Assembly: GCF_001639285.1 (NCBI RefSeq)
Contig: NZ_LWMW01000022.1
Span: forward strand, 1 to 64,000
Direction: 5' to 3'
From: Methanobrevibacter cuticularis
Lineage (GTDB): Archaea; Methanobacteriota; Methanobacteria; Methanobacteriales; Methanobacteriaceae
Length of the DNA stretch: 64,000 nucleotides
Shown: positions 47,904-57,498 of the stretch, in pieces
Layout: each line of letters opens with the position of its first letter
Position numbering within the stretch: position 1 is the first letter of the stretch
Position numbers and translations under genes: made by a program
Notes under the pieces: generated by a model
What the model was told of the DNA's origin: nothing
The model's database searches: none
What the model saw: only the letters and a program-made list of their open reading frames with translations

Positions 47904-48674
47904 ATGAAATGGAAAAAAATAGGCAAAATTCTCATAATTGATGATAAAGTTAGAGATTTATCTTCAAAAGATTTGAATCAGCTATTAATTAAACATGATG
48001 TTTATACTATAGCTAAAGTTAAAAATATCTCAGGAAAAATGAGACAACCTGAAATTGAAATTTTAGCAGGTAATAGAACTGAAACCATTCATAAAGAAAA
48101 TGGATGTTTTTTTAAGTTGGATATATCTAAAGTGATGTGGTCAAAAGGTAACACAACAGAGAGAATGAGAATAGCTAATCTTGTTGGAGATGGAGAAACT
48201 ATTGTAGACATGTTTGCAGGAATAGGATACTTTTCAATTCCAATAGCTATTCACGCTAATCCTAAGAAGATTTTTTCAATAGAGTTAAATCCTGATTCTT
48301 ATTATTATCTAAAGGAAAACATAATTCTAAATAAAATTAATAATAAATTGAAGAATAAAAACAATGATTCTAATATAATTGAGCCTATTTTAGGAGATTC
48401 TAACAAAGTAGCTCCTAAATTATCTGCAGATAGAATTTTAATGGGTTATGTAAAAACTACTCATAATTTTCTTGATTCAGCTATTGAATGTATAAATAAA
48501 GGAGGAATCATTCATTATCATGAAACTGTCCCAGAAAAACTGATGAATGACAGACCTATAGCTAGAATCAAAAATGCCGCATGTGGAAGAGATATTGAAA
48601 TATTAAACAATAAAATCATAAAAAAATATTCTCCTGGTGTTGTTCATATAGTGGTAGATGCTAAAATTTACTAG
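47904..48674 (+). CDS. taw2: Class I tRNA methyltransferase-fold enzyme, probably Taw2 (wyosine pathway)
   Basis: 256 aa with a Trm5/Tyw2-like fold. The substrate/SAM entry reads FFKLDISKVMWSKGNTTERMR, the SAM loop IVDMFAGIGYFSIPIA (~110-125), and the acidic binder IFSIELNPDSYYYLKENI. The late motif is RILMGYVKTTHNFLDSAI followed by HYHETVPE; Trm5 would show an NLP-type motif there, so I favour Taw2, which adds an aminocarboxypropyl group to a wyosine precursor at tRNA-Phe position 37. Trm5-type m1G37 methyltransferase remains possible. Confidence 0.78.
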   Translation: MKWKKIGKILIIDDKVRDLSSKDLNQLLIKHDVYTIAKVKNISGKMRQPEIEILAGNRTETIHKENGCFFKLDISKVMWSKGNTTERMRIANLVGDGETIVDMFAGIGYFSIPIAIHANPKKIFSIELNPDSYYYLKENIILNKINNKLKNKNNDSNIIEPILGDSNKVAPKLSADRILMGYVKTTHNFLDSAIECINKGGIIHYHETVPEKLMNDRPIARIKNAACGRDIEILNNKIIKKYSPGVVHIVVDAKIY

Positions 48675-48694
48675 GTTTAGACTTTCATTAGGAA

Positions 48695-48835
48695 AATTCC
48701 TTTGAAACTATTCACCTTTGGATGTTTTCGTAGACGTAGTCTATGAAAACAAGGTTCCATGGGGTGTAGAAAAACCACTGCTATAAATGTGATGGAAACT
48801 CTCTCCTTCACGATGCATTGAGATTAAAAGGAATT
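48695..48835. ncRNA. Candidate structured RNA or decayed element, three-stem architecture
   Basis: A 9-bp closing stem (AATTCCTTT 48695-48703 with AAAGGAATT 48827-48835) encloses a strong 12-bp hairpin (48724-48735 with 48739-48750, GTA loop) and a further stem (TTCCAT 48755-48760 with ATGGAA 48792-48797). GC is clearly above the flanks. It begins 20 bp after the taw2 stop and has no reading frame. It could be a stand-alone RNA, a 3' UTR element or an insertion-sequence end; I cannot assign a family or strand. Confidence 0.45.
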
Positions 48836-49308
48836 GAATAGCTAACTAATTTTCATCATATCAATTAATCTATCTATCATTTGCATTTTTAAGAATCTCG
48901 TATAATTAAAAATACAATTTTTTATCTTTAAAAATCTTTTTATTTTTTTACTGTTTATTAATTTTTATATAGCTTTATCACTTATAAAACTTTATATGAT
49001 TATGTATTTTTAGTTATAGTGTATTATTAAAAGTTTTTAGCGATTTATTTGTATTTTAAAAAGATTTTTAAATGTGATTTTATATTTTTGCAATTACTTC
49101 AAAAATTTATTATTTTTATTTTGGATTTTTTTCAGGTTTTACTAATTTTAAGTTCTTTTTATTGTTTTTTATTTATTTGTTTATGATATATATATATATA
49201 TATATATATATTATTTTTCAATAAAGTTTATATATGGCATAGAATATAATTATTATCGGTTAATAGGTAGTGATTATTCTCTATTTATTTAACTGATTTT
49301 TATCAATA
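48836..49308. other. Promoter region of ALP gene 2, duplicate of the window start
   Basis: From 49119 the sequence is identical to bases 1-191, including the AT run and TATA-like box (49226-49236). 48836-49118 is AT-rich with no gene seen. Confidence 0.8.
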
Positions 49309-49333
49309 ATTGAATGAAATGGAGGTGAAAAAA

Positions 49334-52270
49334 ATAAAAAACTATAAAAAAGCAATACTGAAAACGAGTATACTAATAGCTACTATTTTATTATTAGCTA
49401 TCAGCTTAAACTCCAGTTTTGCAGCTATTGTGAATGTTGACAATTCAACAGCTGGTGGAGGAATCCAACAAGGACTAATCAATGCAACAGATAATCAAAA
49501 TACCATAAACTTAGCTACTGGAACCTACACAGGAACTAACAATACAGGAATAACTATCAACAAAAATGTAACAATACAAGGAAACGGACCTACTACCAAT
49601 GTAATAATTAACGCACAAGGACAAAGACGAATATTCAACATGAGTGATAACTTGAATGTGACTTTCATAAACATAACATTCACCAATGGAAGAAGCACAG
49701 TTTATGTTGGAACAGTAAATACTTATGGTGGAGCAATATATAATACTTACAATACAACAACGATGACTTTCATCAATTGCACATTCACAAACAACAATGG
49801 AAATATTGGTGGTGCTATCTACAATTTGGGTCATAATATGAGTGTTAGTGGTTCTACCTTCATTAACAGCACTGGAAATATGCATGGTGGTGCTATCTAC
49901 AATTTTGGTATTAATTTGAATGTTAGTGGTTCTACTTTCACTAACAACAAAGGAACTGTTGGTGGTGCTATCTACAATGATAATGCTAATATGAGTGTTA
50001 GTGATTCTACTTTCACTAACAACACTGCAACAACAACTACTGGTGGTGCTATTTCTAGTGATAAAGTTAATATGAGTGTTAGTGGTTCTACTTTCATTAA
50101 TAACTCTGCAACTACTGATGGTGGTGCTATCCGTGGTGTTGGTGCTAATCTCAGTGTTAATGGTTCTACTTTCATTAATAACTCTGCAACTACTGGTGGT
50201 GCTATCCGTGGTGGTGCTAATTTCAGTGTTAATGGTTCTACTTTCATTAATAACTCTGCAACTACTAATGGTGGTTCTATCTATAATAGTGCTGATAATA
50301 TACTTGTTAATTACAACCGTTTTCTTAATAATGCTGATAGTAATGGTTTTGATATGGTAACCACTAGAAGTAATACTAATGCTGATTTTAATTGGTGGGG
50401 TAAAAACAATATAAGTGGTAAAATTTCTGGTATTAACACCAATAATCATTATATTCTGAATATTACTAACTCTAGTAGTTTGGATAATCTTAATATTGGT
50501 GATAATGTTAGTTTTTCTCTGTTAGTATTGAATGATACTTTGACTAATGATGGTGTTGAAAATTTGCCTGATTTTGTTATTAATGGTACTTTTAATAGTG
50601 TAGCTTATAATTCTAGTCGTGCTGATAATTTTACTTATATCTTCACTATTTTATCTGTAGGAAATCAGACTGTACATGCTTATTTAGACGATCAATATGT
50701 GAATAGAACTTTTTACGCGATAAAGGGTTCTACTAATTCAACTATTGTTGTTAATCCTAATCCTGCCCAAATTGGTGAAAATATCACTGTTAGTGGTCAA
50801 TTAGCTAATCATACAGGTATTGGTTTTGTTAATGTTACCGTTGATGGTAAACTCTTTACTAATGTAACTGTTGATGGTTCTGGTTATTGGGAGCTAAATT
50901 ATACTGCTAATCGTACTGGAACTGATTTAGAGATTGTTGTTAGTTTTGCTGGTGATGGTAATTATGATGCTTTTAGTAATTCTACTACTTTCACAGTAGC
51001 TAAGAATAGTACTAATTCGACCATTGTTGTTAGTCCTAATCCTGCCCAGATTGGCGAAAATATCACTGTTAGTGGTCAGTTAGCTAATTATACAGGTATT
51101 GGTTTTGTTAATGTTACTGTTGATGGTAATCTCTTTGCTGATGTAATTGTTGATGGTTCTGGTTATTGGGAGTTAAATTACACTACTAATCGTACTGGTA
51201 CTTTCGATATTGATGTTAGTTTTGCTGGTGATGGTAATTATGATGCTTTTAGTAATTCTACTACTTTCACAGTAGCTAAGAATAGTACTAATTCGACCAT
51301 TGTTGTTAGTCCTAATCCTGCCCAAATTGGCGAAAATATCACTGTTAGTGGTCAGTTAGCTAATTATACAGGTATTGGTTTTGTTAATGTTACTGTTGAT
51401 GGTAATCTCTTTACTGATGTAATTGTTGATGGTTCTGGTTATTGGGAGTTAGATTATACTACTAATTGTACTGGAACTGATTTAGAGATTGTTGTCAGCT
51501 TTGCTGGTAACGAAAATTACACAAGCTTTACTAATACTACTAGCTTTAATGTTACTAAATTAGCTGTTAATTCAACTATAAATATTCCAAAGGATGTTAA
51601 GGTTGGTAAAACCATAACAATTGATGGTGTGCTTGTTGATGAAAATAGAAATCCATTAGCTAATGCTCCAATTAATGTTACTGTTGGTGGTAAGGTTTAT
51701 TCTTTGATTACTGATTCTAATGGTCGATGGAGTCTTACCTATAAACCAACTCATACTGGAATTATTAATACTGTGGTAAATTATGCTGGAAACGATAAAT
51801 ACTTTAGCTATACCAATACTACAACTTTTAATGTGGTAAAAGGTGAAGCTATTGTTGATATTGATGTGGTTAAAAATTCTGATGGATCTGTAGATGTAAT
51901 TGTCACAGTAACAGACGAATACGGCGATCCAATACATGACTATAAAGTTAGTGTTGAATTGGATGGTAAAAACATTGGAAATATCGTCACTGATGTTCTT
52001 GGTATTGGAAGAATCCATATACCAAACAGTAAACTCAGTGAGGGTAAACATGTGATTACAGCTACATCTGATAATGCAAACTACAATCTTAGTCCAATTT
52101 CAGTTGAATTTGAAACCCAAAACAACAAAAATGATACTAATAATACTAATAAAACAAGTGATAATCCAGTAGCTATAGCTACTATGAAAAATACAGGAAT
52201 ACTGATAATAGCTATCATATTAGTATTGATAACCATATTTGGAATAAGTATTAGAAGAAAACAAAATTAA
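49334..52270 (+). CDS. Adhesin-like protein, paralogue of ALP gene 1, with three Ig-like repeats
   Basis: Same architecture as the protein at the window start: an almost identical signal peptide (KNYKKAILKTSILIATILLL), a shorter beta-helix region of about 290 residues (GGAIYN / STFINNSATT units), three Ig-like repeats instead of four (each beginning NSTNSTIVV, ~50735-51530), two divergent Ig-like domains and the C-terminal anchor GILIIAIILVLITIFGI-RRKQN. Protein identity is very high in the signal peptide and Ig parts but low at the start of the mature beta-helix. The start follows the same SD (GGAGGTGA, 49321-49328) to ATA at 49334, with ATG 49319 as the alternative. Confidence 0.88.
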   Translation: MKNYKKAILKTSILIATILLLAISLNSSFAAIVNVDNSTAGGGIQQGLINATDNQNTINLATGTYTGTNNTGITINKNVTIQGNGPTTNVIINAQGQRRIFNMSDNLNVTFINITFTNGRSTVYVGTVNTYGGAIYNTYNTTTMTFINCTFTNNNGNIGGAIYNLGHNMSVSGSTFINSTGNMHGGAIYNFGINLNVSGSTFTNNKGTVGGAIYNDNANMSVSDSTFTNNTATTTTGGAISSDKVNMSVSGSTFINNSATTDGGAIRGVGANLSVNGSTFINNSATTGGAIRGGANFSVNGSTFINNSATTNGGSIYNSADNILVNYNRFLNNADSNGFDMVTTRSNTNADFNWWGKNNISGKISGINTNNHYILNITNSSSLDNLNIGDNVSFSLLVLNDTLTNDGVENLPDFVINGTFNSVAYNSSRADNFTYIFTILSVGNQTVHAYLDDQYVNRTFYAIKGSTNSTIVVNPNPAQIGENITVSGQLANHTGIGFVNVTVDGKLFTNVTVDGSGYWELNYTANRTGTDLEIVVSFAGDGNYDAFSNSTTFTVAKNSTNSTIVVSPNPAQIGENITVSGQLANYTGIGFVNVTVDGNLFADVIVDGSGYWELNYTTNRTGTFDIDVSFAGDGNYDAFSNSTTFTVAKNSTNSTIVVSPNPAQIGENITVSGQLANYTGIGFVNVTVDGNLFTDVIVDGSGYWELDYTTNCTGTDLEIVVSFAGNENYTSFTNTTSFNVTKLAVNSTINIPKDVKVGKTITIDGVLVDENRNPLANAPINVTVGGKVYSLITDSNGRWSLTYKPTHTGIINTVVNYAGNDKYFSYTNTTTFNVVKGEAIVDIDVVKNSDGSVDVIVTVTDEYGDPIHDYKVSVELDGKNIGNIVTDVLGIGRIHIPNSKLSEGKHVITATSDNANYNLSPISVEFETQNNKNDTNNTNKTSDNPVAIATMKNTGILIIAIILVLITIFGISIRRKQN

Positions 52271-52279
52271 ACATTTTTT

Positions 52280-52324
52280 AGGAGGATTTATTTATTTTCT
52301 CCTCTATTTATTTATTTTTTTTAT
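52280..52324 (+). terminator. Hairpin plus T-rich tract after ALP gene 2
   Basis: AGGAG (52280-52284) pairs with CTCCT (52299-52303) and is followed by a T-rich run at 52304-52324. Same layout as after ALP gene 1. Confidence 0.55.
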
Positions 52325-52392
52325 TCATATCTGTAATTTGTTAACTAATTAAAGTTTTTTATTGTTTATCGATTAATTTTATAATATTATGA

Positions 52393-52640
52393 GAGTGTCT
52401 CATAATTACTTTTTAACTAAACAAATCTACAAGATTTGAATAAATTATTCAGATAAATTAAGAGGGTCGGCCAAAATTCCATATTATCTTGTCAAAATCT
52501 TAAGAAAATCCTTTGTTTAGCAAAAGAAGAAACTTTTTTTGAAAAAAGCTATTTTTGGCCGACCCTCATTAAACAAAAAAAAGAAAATCTCGATGATTTT
52601 TACAAATTTGTTCATACAAAACTTAATTATGAGACACTTC
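52393..52640. mobile_element. Second copy of the MITE-like element, interrupted
   Basis: Matches 3995-4130: left end GAGTGTCTCATAATTA at 52393, right end TAATTATGAGACACTT (one terminal change) near 52624-52639. It is split by a 106-bp insertion at 52462-52567. This copy is therefore older than that insertion. Confidence 0.75.
52462..52567. mobile_element. 106-bp nested MITE with perfect terminal inverted repeats and 5-bp target duplication
   Basis: Ends: GAGGGTCGGCCAAAA (52462-52476) and its complement TTTTGGCCGACCCTC (52553-52567). The target-site duplication is ATTAA on both sides (52457-52461 and 52568-52572); the uninterrupted copy at 3995-4130 has a single ATTAA there. No coding capacity; the transposase is not in the window. 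Confidence 0.88.
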
Positions 52641-52647
52641 CTTTAGT

Positions 52648-52932
52648 TTATTTTTTTCTATTATATGTTGTTAAACCCATTATGGATAATAGTACCATTA
52701 TTATTACTACTATTGGCACTCCTGTTGGTTTCATACTACCTTGAACTGTTGGATTGTTATTATGTTCCATTACTACTTGATTTTGAGTTGGTGTAGGTTC
52801 TGGTGGGGTTGGTGGAATTGGTGGTGGTAAAATTGTAGCTTCTTCAAGATTTTGCACTTCATTGTTAGTTACAAAGGTGTATAAAACATCTCCACTAGTA
52901 TTCAAAGTAATACTGAAAGTATTATAAGTCTA
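52648..52932 (-). pseudogene. C-terminal remnant of an adhesin-like protein
   Basis: The minus strand reads TYNTFSITLNTSGDVLYTFV, a Pro/Thr linker (PPPIPPTPPEPTPTQNQ), then the anchor KPTGVPIVVIIMVLLSIMGL and YNRKK. An in-frame TAG lies just before TYN and no start codon with an SD exists, so only the last ~95 residues of an ALP survive. It is opposite in strand to ALP gene 2 and abuts the MITE. Confidence 0.7.
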
Positions 52933-52978
52933 AAATAAGCAAGAGTATTAATCCTTATATCATTATTGTTTGATATTT

Positions 52979-54109
52979 CTATAGGCTATGACTTAAATGT
53001 AATGTTTTGTTTAAGAGTTCATTATTTAAATAATTCTTGTTCATATATTTTGGATAAATAGCCAATCTTTCTTCTAATTTTAAACCTCCATCTGAGGTTA
53101 ATTCTTTTAAATGCTTAATTTTTGGCCATTTTGATTCAGGATTCACATAGTCCGTACTGACTGGTGAAACTCCTCCCCAATCATCTGCCCCACAAAGTAA
53201 AAAAGTTTGACATGTGTCATAATTTAAATTTGGAGGGACTTGAATAGATACTTCATCAAACAATATTTTAGCTACAGAAACGGTTCTAATCATATCTAAA
53301 AGTGAAGGCTCTTTAACTTTTTCCATAGGGATCCCTGGCTTAGGTCTGAAATTTTGAATTATTATCTCTTGAATATGCCCATATTTATCATTTAGTTTTT
53401 TTATTTCTAGAAGAGATTCAGCTATTTCCTCTTTTGTTTCACCAATTCCTATGAGAATTCCTGTTGTATATGGAATTTTTAATTTCCCTGCATTAGATAT
53501 CGTTTTAATTCTAAGAGACGGTTTTTTACCAGGACTATTTTTATGAGCTATAGTATCCATTAAACGCTCAGAAGAACTTTCTAACATTAGTCCCATAGAA
53601 ACATTAACTTCTTTTAAGGCTTTCATTTCTCCATAACTCAGAATTCCTGCATTTGTATGTGGAAGTAGATTAGTTTCATTCAATGTAGCTTCACAAATAT
53701 CATAAAGATATTCAAGCATACTTCCAAAGCCTTTTTTAGCAAGTGAAGATTTAACTATTGTTTCATGGTCAGCTTGCTCCCCAAGAGCAAACAATGCCTC
53801 TTTACAACCATATTTTTCTCCAAACTTTAGTTCTTCAATTGTTTCTTTTTTAGATTTCAAAATAACTGCTTTAGGCTCAGAAGGATCTTTTCTAAATGTA
53901 CAGTAACCACAATAATTCCTACAAATCTCAGTTAGAGGAATAAAAATATTTTTAGAATAAGTTATAATATCATTTTTTCGTTTAGAATTAGCTATTCTCA
54001 TAAGTGTATTAATATCATTTTGTTTTGTATTTAGTAAAGTTATAATTTCTTCTTTTTTTAGATTTCCTTTATTTAAATTAAAATTAGATATATTGGAAAT
54101 TGAATTCAT
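52979..54109 (-). CDS. cofG: FO synthase subunit 1 (7,8-didemethyl-8-hydroxy-5-deazariboflavin synthase, CofG)
   Basis: Radical SAM enzyme that, with CofH, makes the deazaflavin chromophore of coenzyme F420. The cluster motif is C-x3-C-x2-C in CRNYCGYCTFRKDP (~70). Further family stretches: GEQADHE (~120), LPHTNAGILSYGEM, TGILIGIGETKEEI, IIQNFRPKPGIPM, and CGADDWGGVSPVSTDYVNPE near the end. 376 aa from ATG 54109, which follows AGGGAT; a TTG eight codons earlier has no SD. Confidence 0.93.
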   Translation of the reverse strand: MNSISNISNFNLNKGNLKKEEIITLLNTKQNDINTLMRIANSKRKNDIITYSKNIFIPLTEICRNYCGYCTFRKDPSEPKAVILKSKKETIEELKFGEKYGCKEALFALGEQADHETIVKSSLAKKGFGSMLEYLYDICEATLNETNLLPHTNAGILSYGEMKALKEVNVSMGLMLESSSERLMDTIAHKNSPGKKPSLRIKTISNAGKLKIPYTTGILIGIGETKEEIAESLLEIKKLNDKYGHIQEIIIQNFRPKPGIPMEKVKEPSLLDMIRTVSVAKILFDEVSIQVPPNLNYDTCQTFLLCGADDWGGVSPVSTDYVNPESKWPKIKHLKELTSDGGLKLEERLAIYPKYMNKNYLNNELLNKTLHLSHSL

Positions 54110-54251
54110 AGAAATCCCTAATTTTTCATGCAAATATGATTAAAAATAGCTATTATTATTCTCATTAATATAAATTCATCCTTATCTTGTTATTCTTTAG
54201 TAATTGTTCATGTTAATAATTTTCTAAAGATTATTAAAGATAATCATATGA

Positions 54252-54695
54252 TTATTCTTTTTCATCATCAGAAACTACAACTTCAACAAAAATAGGACCA
54301 ACATCAGCTTTGTCTTTCCAAATAACAACAAATACTCCTGCATGAGCTAAATTCATAAGTTTGAATTCAACGGCTAAATTCAGCTCTTCTAATGATTTTT
54401 TCATCCTCATGATTCCATTAGAATCAGTGTCTCCATTAATTGTAATGTTAGAACGTATTTGCTCATCCATTCTGTTTATAAGTTTTGAAGCTTCTTCAGA
54501 AACAGAATCAACTTCAGTTCCTTCAAGAATTTCTAGGATTTCTTCTAATTTTTTCCCCATTTCAGAAATAGCTATTTTTTGCGACGATGTTCCTCTAACA
54601 ATAAGGATCATTTCACTATCCATAGCTGCTCTTGATCCTTTGAAAGCTTCTAAATGTTCAATTACTTTTCCTGCAATTTTATGCAATTTAACCAT
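54252..54695 (-). CDS. Conserved archaeal protein, probably DUF2120
   Basis: 147-aa soluble protein. The start MVKLHKIAGKVIEHLEAFKG and EMILIVRGTS resemble DUF2120, a methanogen-restricted family; the match is from memory and moderate. It has alternating beta strands and one long helix (KLEEILEILEGTEVDS), an acidic end, and no cysteines. It lies between mptA and cofG on the same strand; these cofactor neighbours may be coincidental. Confidence 0.55.
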   Translation of the reverse strand: MVKLHKIAGKVIEHLEAFKGSRAAMDSEMILIVRGTSSQKIAISEMGKKLEEILEILEGTEVDSVSEEASKLINRMDEQIRSNITINGDTDSNGIMRMKKSLEELNLAVEFKLMNLAHAGVFVVIWKDKADVGPIFVEVVVSDDEKE

Positions 54696-54883
54696 AAGAT
54701 CCCTATTTTTAAATTTGATTAGTTAATTAATAATTATGGATTCTGTCTATTTCACGGAATTGTTTTATTTAATTCTTTTATTTAGTTAAGTATTGTTGTG
54801 GCTAGTTTATTTAGTTAAGTATTATTTGGTCACGGTTTTGTTTTTTATTTAATTCATTTTTTTCTTTTTCTTGGCTAGTATTT

Positions 54884-55825
54884 TTAGATCATATCATGGA
54901 TTTCTTCTTTTAATTCACCCATTGTTGATATTTTCTCAGCAAATGCGTTGTGTCTGTGGATACTCTCTTCATTAACTTGACGAACTGTAACTAAGGTATC
55001 ATTAGGGAGATGAGAGTAATTTTTAATTATTTTTTCAATCATATTTCTAACACAATCTTCTACAAAAGCTGGTTTTTGATGAGCATTAATAACAACTGCA
55101 TTTTCATCAGGTCGTTTTAATAATTCACAAACTGGAGAACTCATGGATTCCTCAATGATTTGTATTATATCTTCACCACGGACTGTTTGATTTTCAGGAA
55201 CTTCAATCATCACAGTACCAATTCCACGTTGATTATGGGAAGCAAAAGTGACAGTGTCTAATACTTTTTGAGTAGTTTCTTCATCTAAAAACTCTAATAG
55301 CTTTGTTTTATCTGATTCCATAACAGATTCTTGAGCACAAGGACAAACAGTCATTCCTATTACTTCTGCTCCAATACTCTTTCGAATTTTTATTTTTTCA
55401 TCTTCTCTATAACCAATAGCTTTAGCCACAAGCTTAGTTATTTCTTGAGTTTTATTTTTGGTGACTGGTGATTTTTTTATAAACATGTAATCACTGGTCA
55501 TTCTAACTTCAGCCATTTTCGCATATTTGTGTTTTTCCATCATTGTATGAACGATTTTTGCACATAATGACTCCACTTCTACAAAACTGCTATTTACAAC
55601 TTCTTCTACCACTTCACTAATAGCTTCTGGGCTTCGAGACATATGAATGCCTCTTTGGTTATTAGGAAGATCTACAAAAGCATCAAATGTAGGAAGTAAT
55701 ACTATAGGTCTTTTATCACTTCTTTCAATTTTTAAAAGCTTTTTTACACCAGTAACTCCCACTCGAGTTAAGTGAACAGGAATTCTAGGTATATTATCTT
55801 GAGTATCAGGGAAACAAACTACCAA
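54884..55825 (-). CDS. mptA: GTP cyclohydrolase MptA (type IV)
   Basis: First step of methanopterin synthesis, producing 7,8-dihydroneopterin 2',3'-cyclic phosphate with Fe(II). The family is FolE2/DUF198-like: PDTQDNIPRIPVHLTRVGVTG at the start, VDLPNNQRGIHMSRSPEAI (~55), the conserved TVCPCAQESV (~158) with the metal-binding cysteine, and ASHNQRGIGTVMIEVPE (~192). 313 aa. The start is TTG 55825, five bases after GGTG; no ATG is available at the right place. Confidence 0.92.
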   Translation of the reverse strand: MVVCFPDTQDNIPRIPVHLTRVGVTGVKKLLKIERSDKRPIVLLPTFDAFVDLPNNQRGIHMSRSPEAISEVVEEVVNSSFVEVESLCAKIVHTMMEKHKYAKMAEVRMTSDYMFIKKSPVTKNKTQEITKLVAKAIGYREDEKIKIRKSIGAEVIGMTVCPCAQESVMESDKTKLLEFLDEETTQKVLDTVTFASHNQRGIGTVMIEVPENQTVRGEDIIQIIEESMSSPVCELLKRPDENAVVINAHQKPAFVEDCVRNMIEKIIKNYSHLPNDTLVTVRQVNEESIHRHNAFAEKISTMGELKEEIHDMI

Positions 55826-56685
55826 ATTTACACCACATAGTGTTCATTTTTTTTAAATAATGAATTAAAGCTATTGATTAATATAATAAGATATATTCAA
55901 TCAATATAATTGTTATATTTCTAGATATAACTTTTAAATTCATAATCTTACATAAACATAATTTTAATTAAGAATAATCTCTTAGAAATTATTTAATTTT
56001 AGAAGTATAATTAATTATTAATATATAGATAACTCTTTCACTGATATATCATTTAAAATTATCTAAAACTTTTCTTAAAATTTTTCAGTAAAATCCTATA
56101 AATAATTTATATTCTATATTATATAAAAATTATAATCATATTCATGATTATTATCTTATATTATCTCATTTTGTATTATCGCATATGATTTCATCTTGTA
56201 TTATCTTATATTATCTTATTTTGTATTATCGCATATGATTTCATCTTGTATTATCTTATATTATCTTATTTTGTATTATCGCATATGATTTCATCTTGTA
56301 TTATCGCATATGATTTCATCTTGTATTATCTTATATTATCTTATTTTATATTATCTTTGATATTTTTTCATCTTTTTGTAATATAAATGAATATTCTATT
56401 GAAATTATCATAATGATGTAAATAATAACTCTACTATCATATTTGCCTTCCAATTTTTAAAAGTTTAATTGAACTAGCTGTTTTTAAGTAATTTCTGCCA
56501 CTAATCACTATCAATAAAAAATGAAATAAAATATAATAACGTAATGATATATGAATGTGATTGATAATATTATCAATAAGATATAATCTAGGAGAATTAT
56601 TATTATAAATGGATAATAAAAGAGTATAAATAGTAAAAAACAATAAAAGAGTAATAATAACGAACGAATCAATTATATCCTTTAT
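55826..56685. repeat. Intergenic with a 50-bp tandem repeat
   Basis: CGCATATGATTTCATCTTGT occurs at 56180, 56230, 56280 and, after a shortened unit, 56304; the first three are 50 bp apart. No gene seen; the 207-bp frame on the minus strand at 56437 has no SD or family resemblance. Confidence 0.85.
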
Positions 56686-57165
56686 TTAAAAACTATGGGA
56701 TAACCCAATTTCCTCTTTTACTATATTTAAAACTGTTTGCGTGTAAGTTCTTTCAATATGTGGTTCTTTTAGTAATTCTTTTATGAAATGGTCTAATTCA
56801 TCAGTGTCTCTAAATTTAGCTACTAAAAATGCATCATATTCTCCAGTAACATCATAGATACTTAATACATTCTTACTAAAAGAGGTTTTATTTTCCCAAT
56901 TTTTTAGCTTCCCTCCTTTAATTCTAACTCCTATAATAGTTGTAAGACCATATCCTAACTTTCTATGATCCATAATAGGGGCAAATTTTTTAATAACTCC
57001 AGTTTTTATCATTTTGTCAACTCGATTATGCACCGTTCCTACAGAAATGTCTAAATCTCTTGAAATTTGCCTATAAGGTATCCTAGCATCTTCATTGATT
57101 ATTTTAAGTATCTTCCGATCGTTTTCATCGAGCATTACATATTCTTCTTTTTGGTTTTCACTCAT
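56686..57165 (-). CDS. Lrp/AsnC family transcriptional regulator
   Basis: 159 aa. The N-terminal HTH spans MLDENDRKILKIINEDARIP and the recognition part YRQISRDLDISVGTVHNRVD. The C-terminal RAM/AsnC ligand-binding domain includes GLTTIIGVRIKGGKL and YDVTGEYDAFLVAKFRDTDEL. Such regulators often sense amino acids. SD AGAGATG before the ATG. It lies just downstream (on the strand) of mmp7, separated by 333 bp. Confidence 0.93.
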   Translation of the reverse strand: MSENQKEEYVMLDENDRKILKIINEDARIPYRQISRDLDISVGTVHNRVDKMIKTGVIKKFAPIMDHRKLGYGLTTIIGVRIKGGKLKNWENKTSFSKNVLSIYDVTGEYDAFLVAKFRDTDELDHFIKELLKEPHIERTYTQTVLNIVKEEIGLSHSF

Positions 57166-57359
57166 TTTAACATCTCTATATAATTATAGGAAATTTATAG
57201 ATTACCCTTCTTAAAAAACAAAATATCTAAATATGATATTCTAATTTTCTCCTGAATTAATTATATTTATAAGATTATCTTAATTATTATTAATTATTTA
57301 CATCAATATTATAAAAATTATTTGAAATTGATTAATTAATATAAAGAATTCGCAGGACT

Positions 57360-57450
57360 AAATGAAATTTTATATAAATAAGATAAATCCAACTAGCATA
57401 TAAGTAAGATAAATTCAACTATCATATAAATAAGATAAATCCAACTAGCA
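57360..57450. repeat. Tandem repeat upstream of the Lrp gene
   Basis: ATAAATAAGATAAATCCAACTAGCATAT-type unit (written in part: ATAAGATAAATCCAACTAGC) occurs three times, about 30 bp each, one with a deletion. Confidence 0.75.
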
Positions 57451-57498
57451 TTTGAAATAGTTTTTTCATCTGAGTAAATCAGATTCTATTTTATTAAA

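Noticed and set aside
56437-56643. 68-aa frame on the minus strand
   Set aside because: No SD, no recognisable family, AT-driven composition in an intergenic region.
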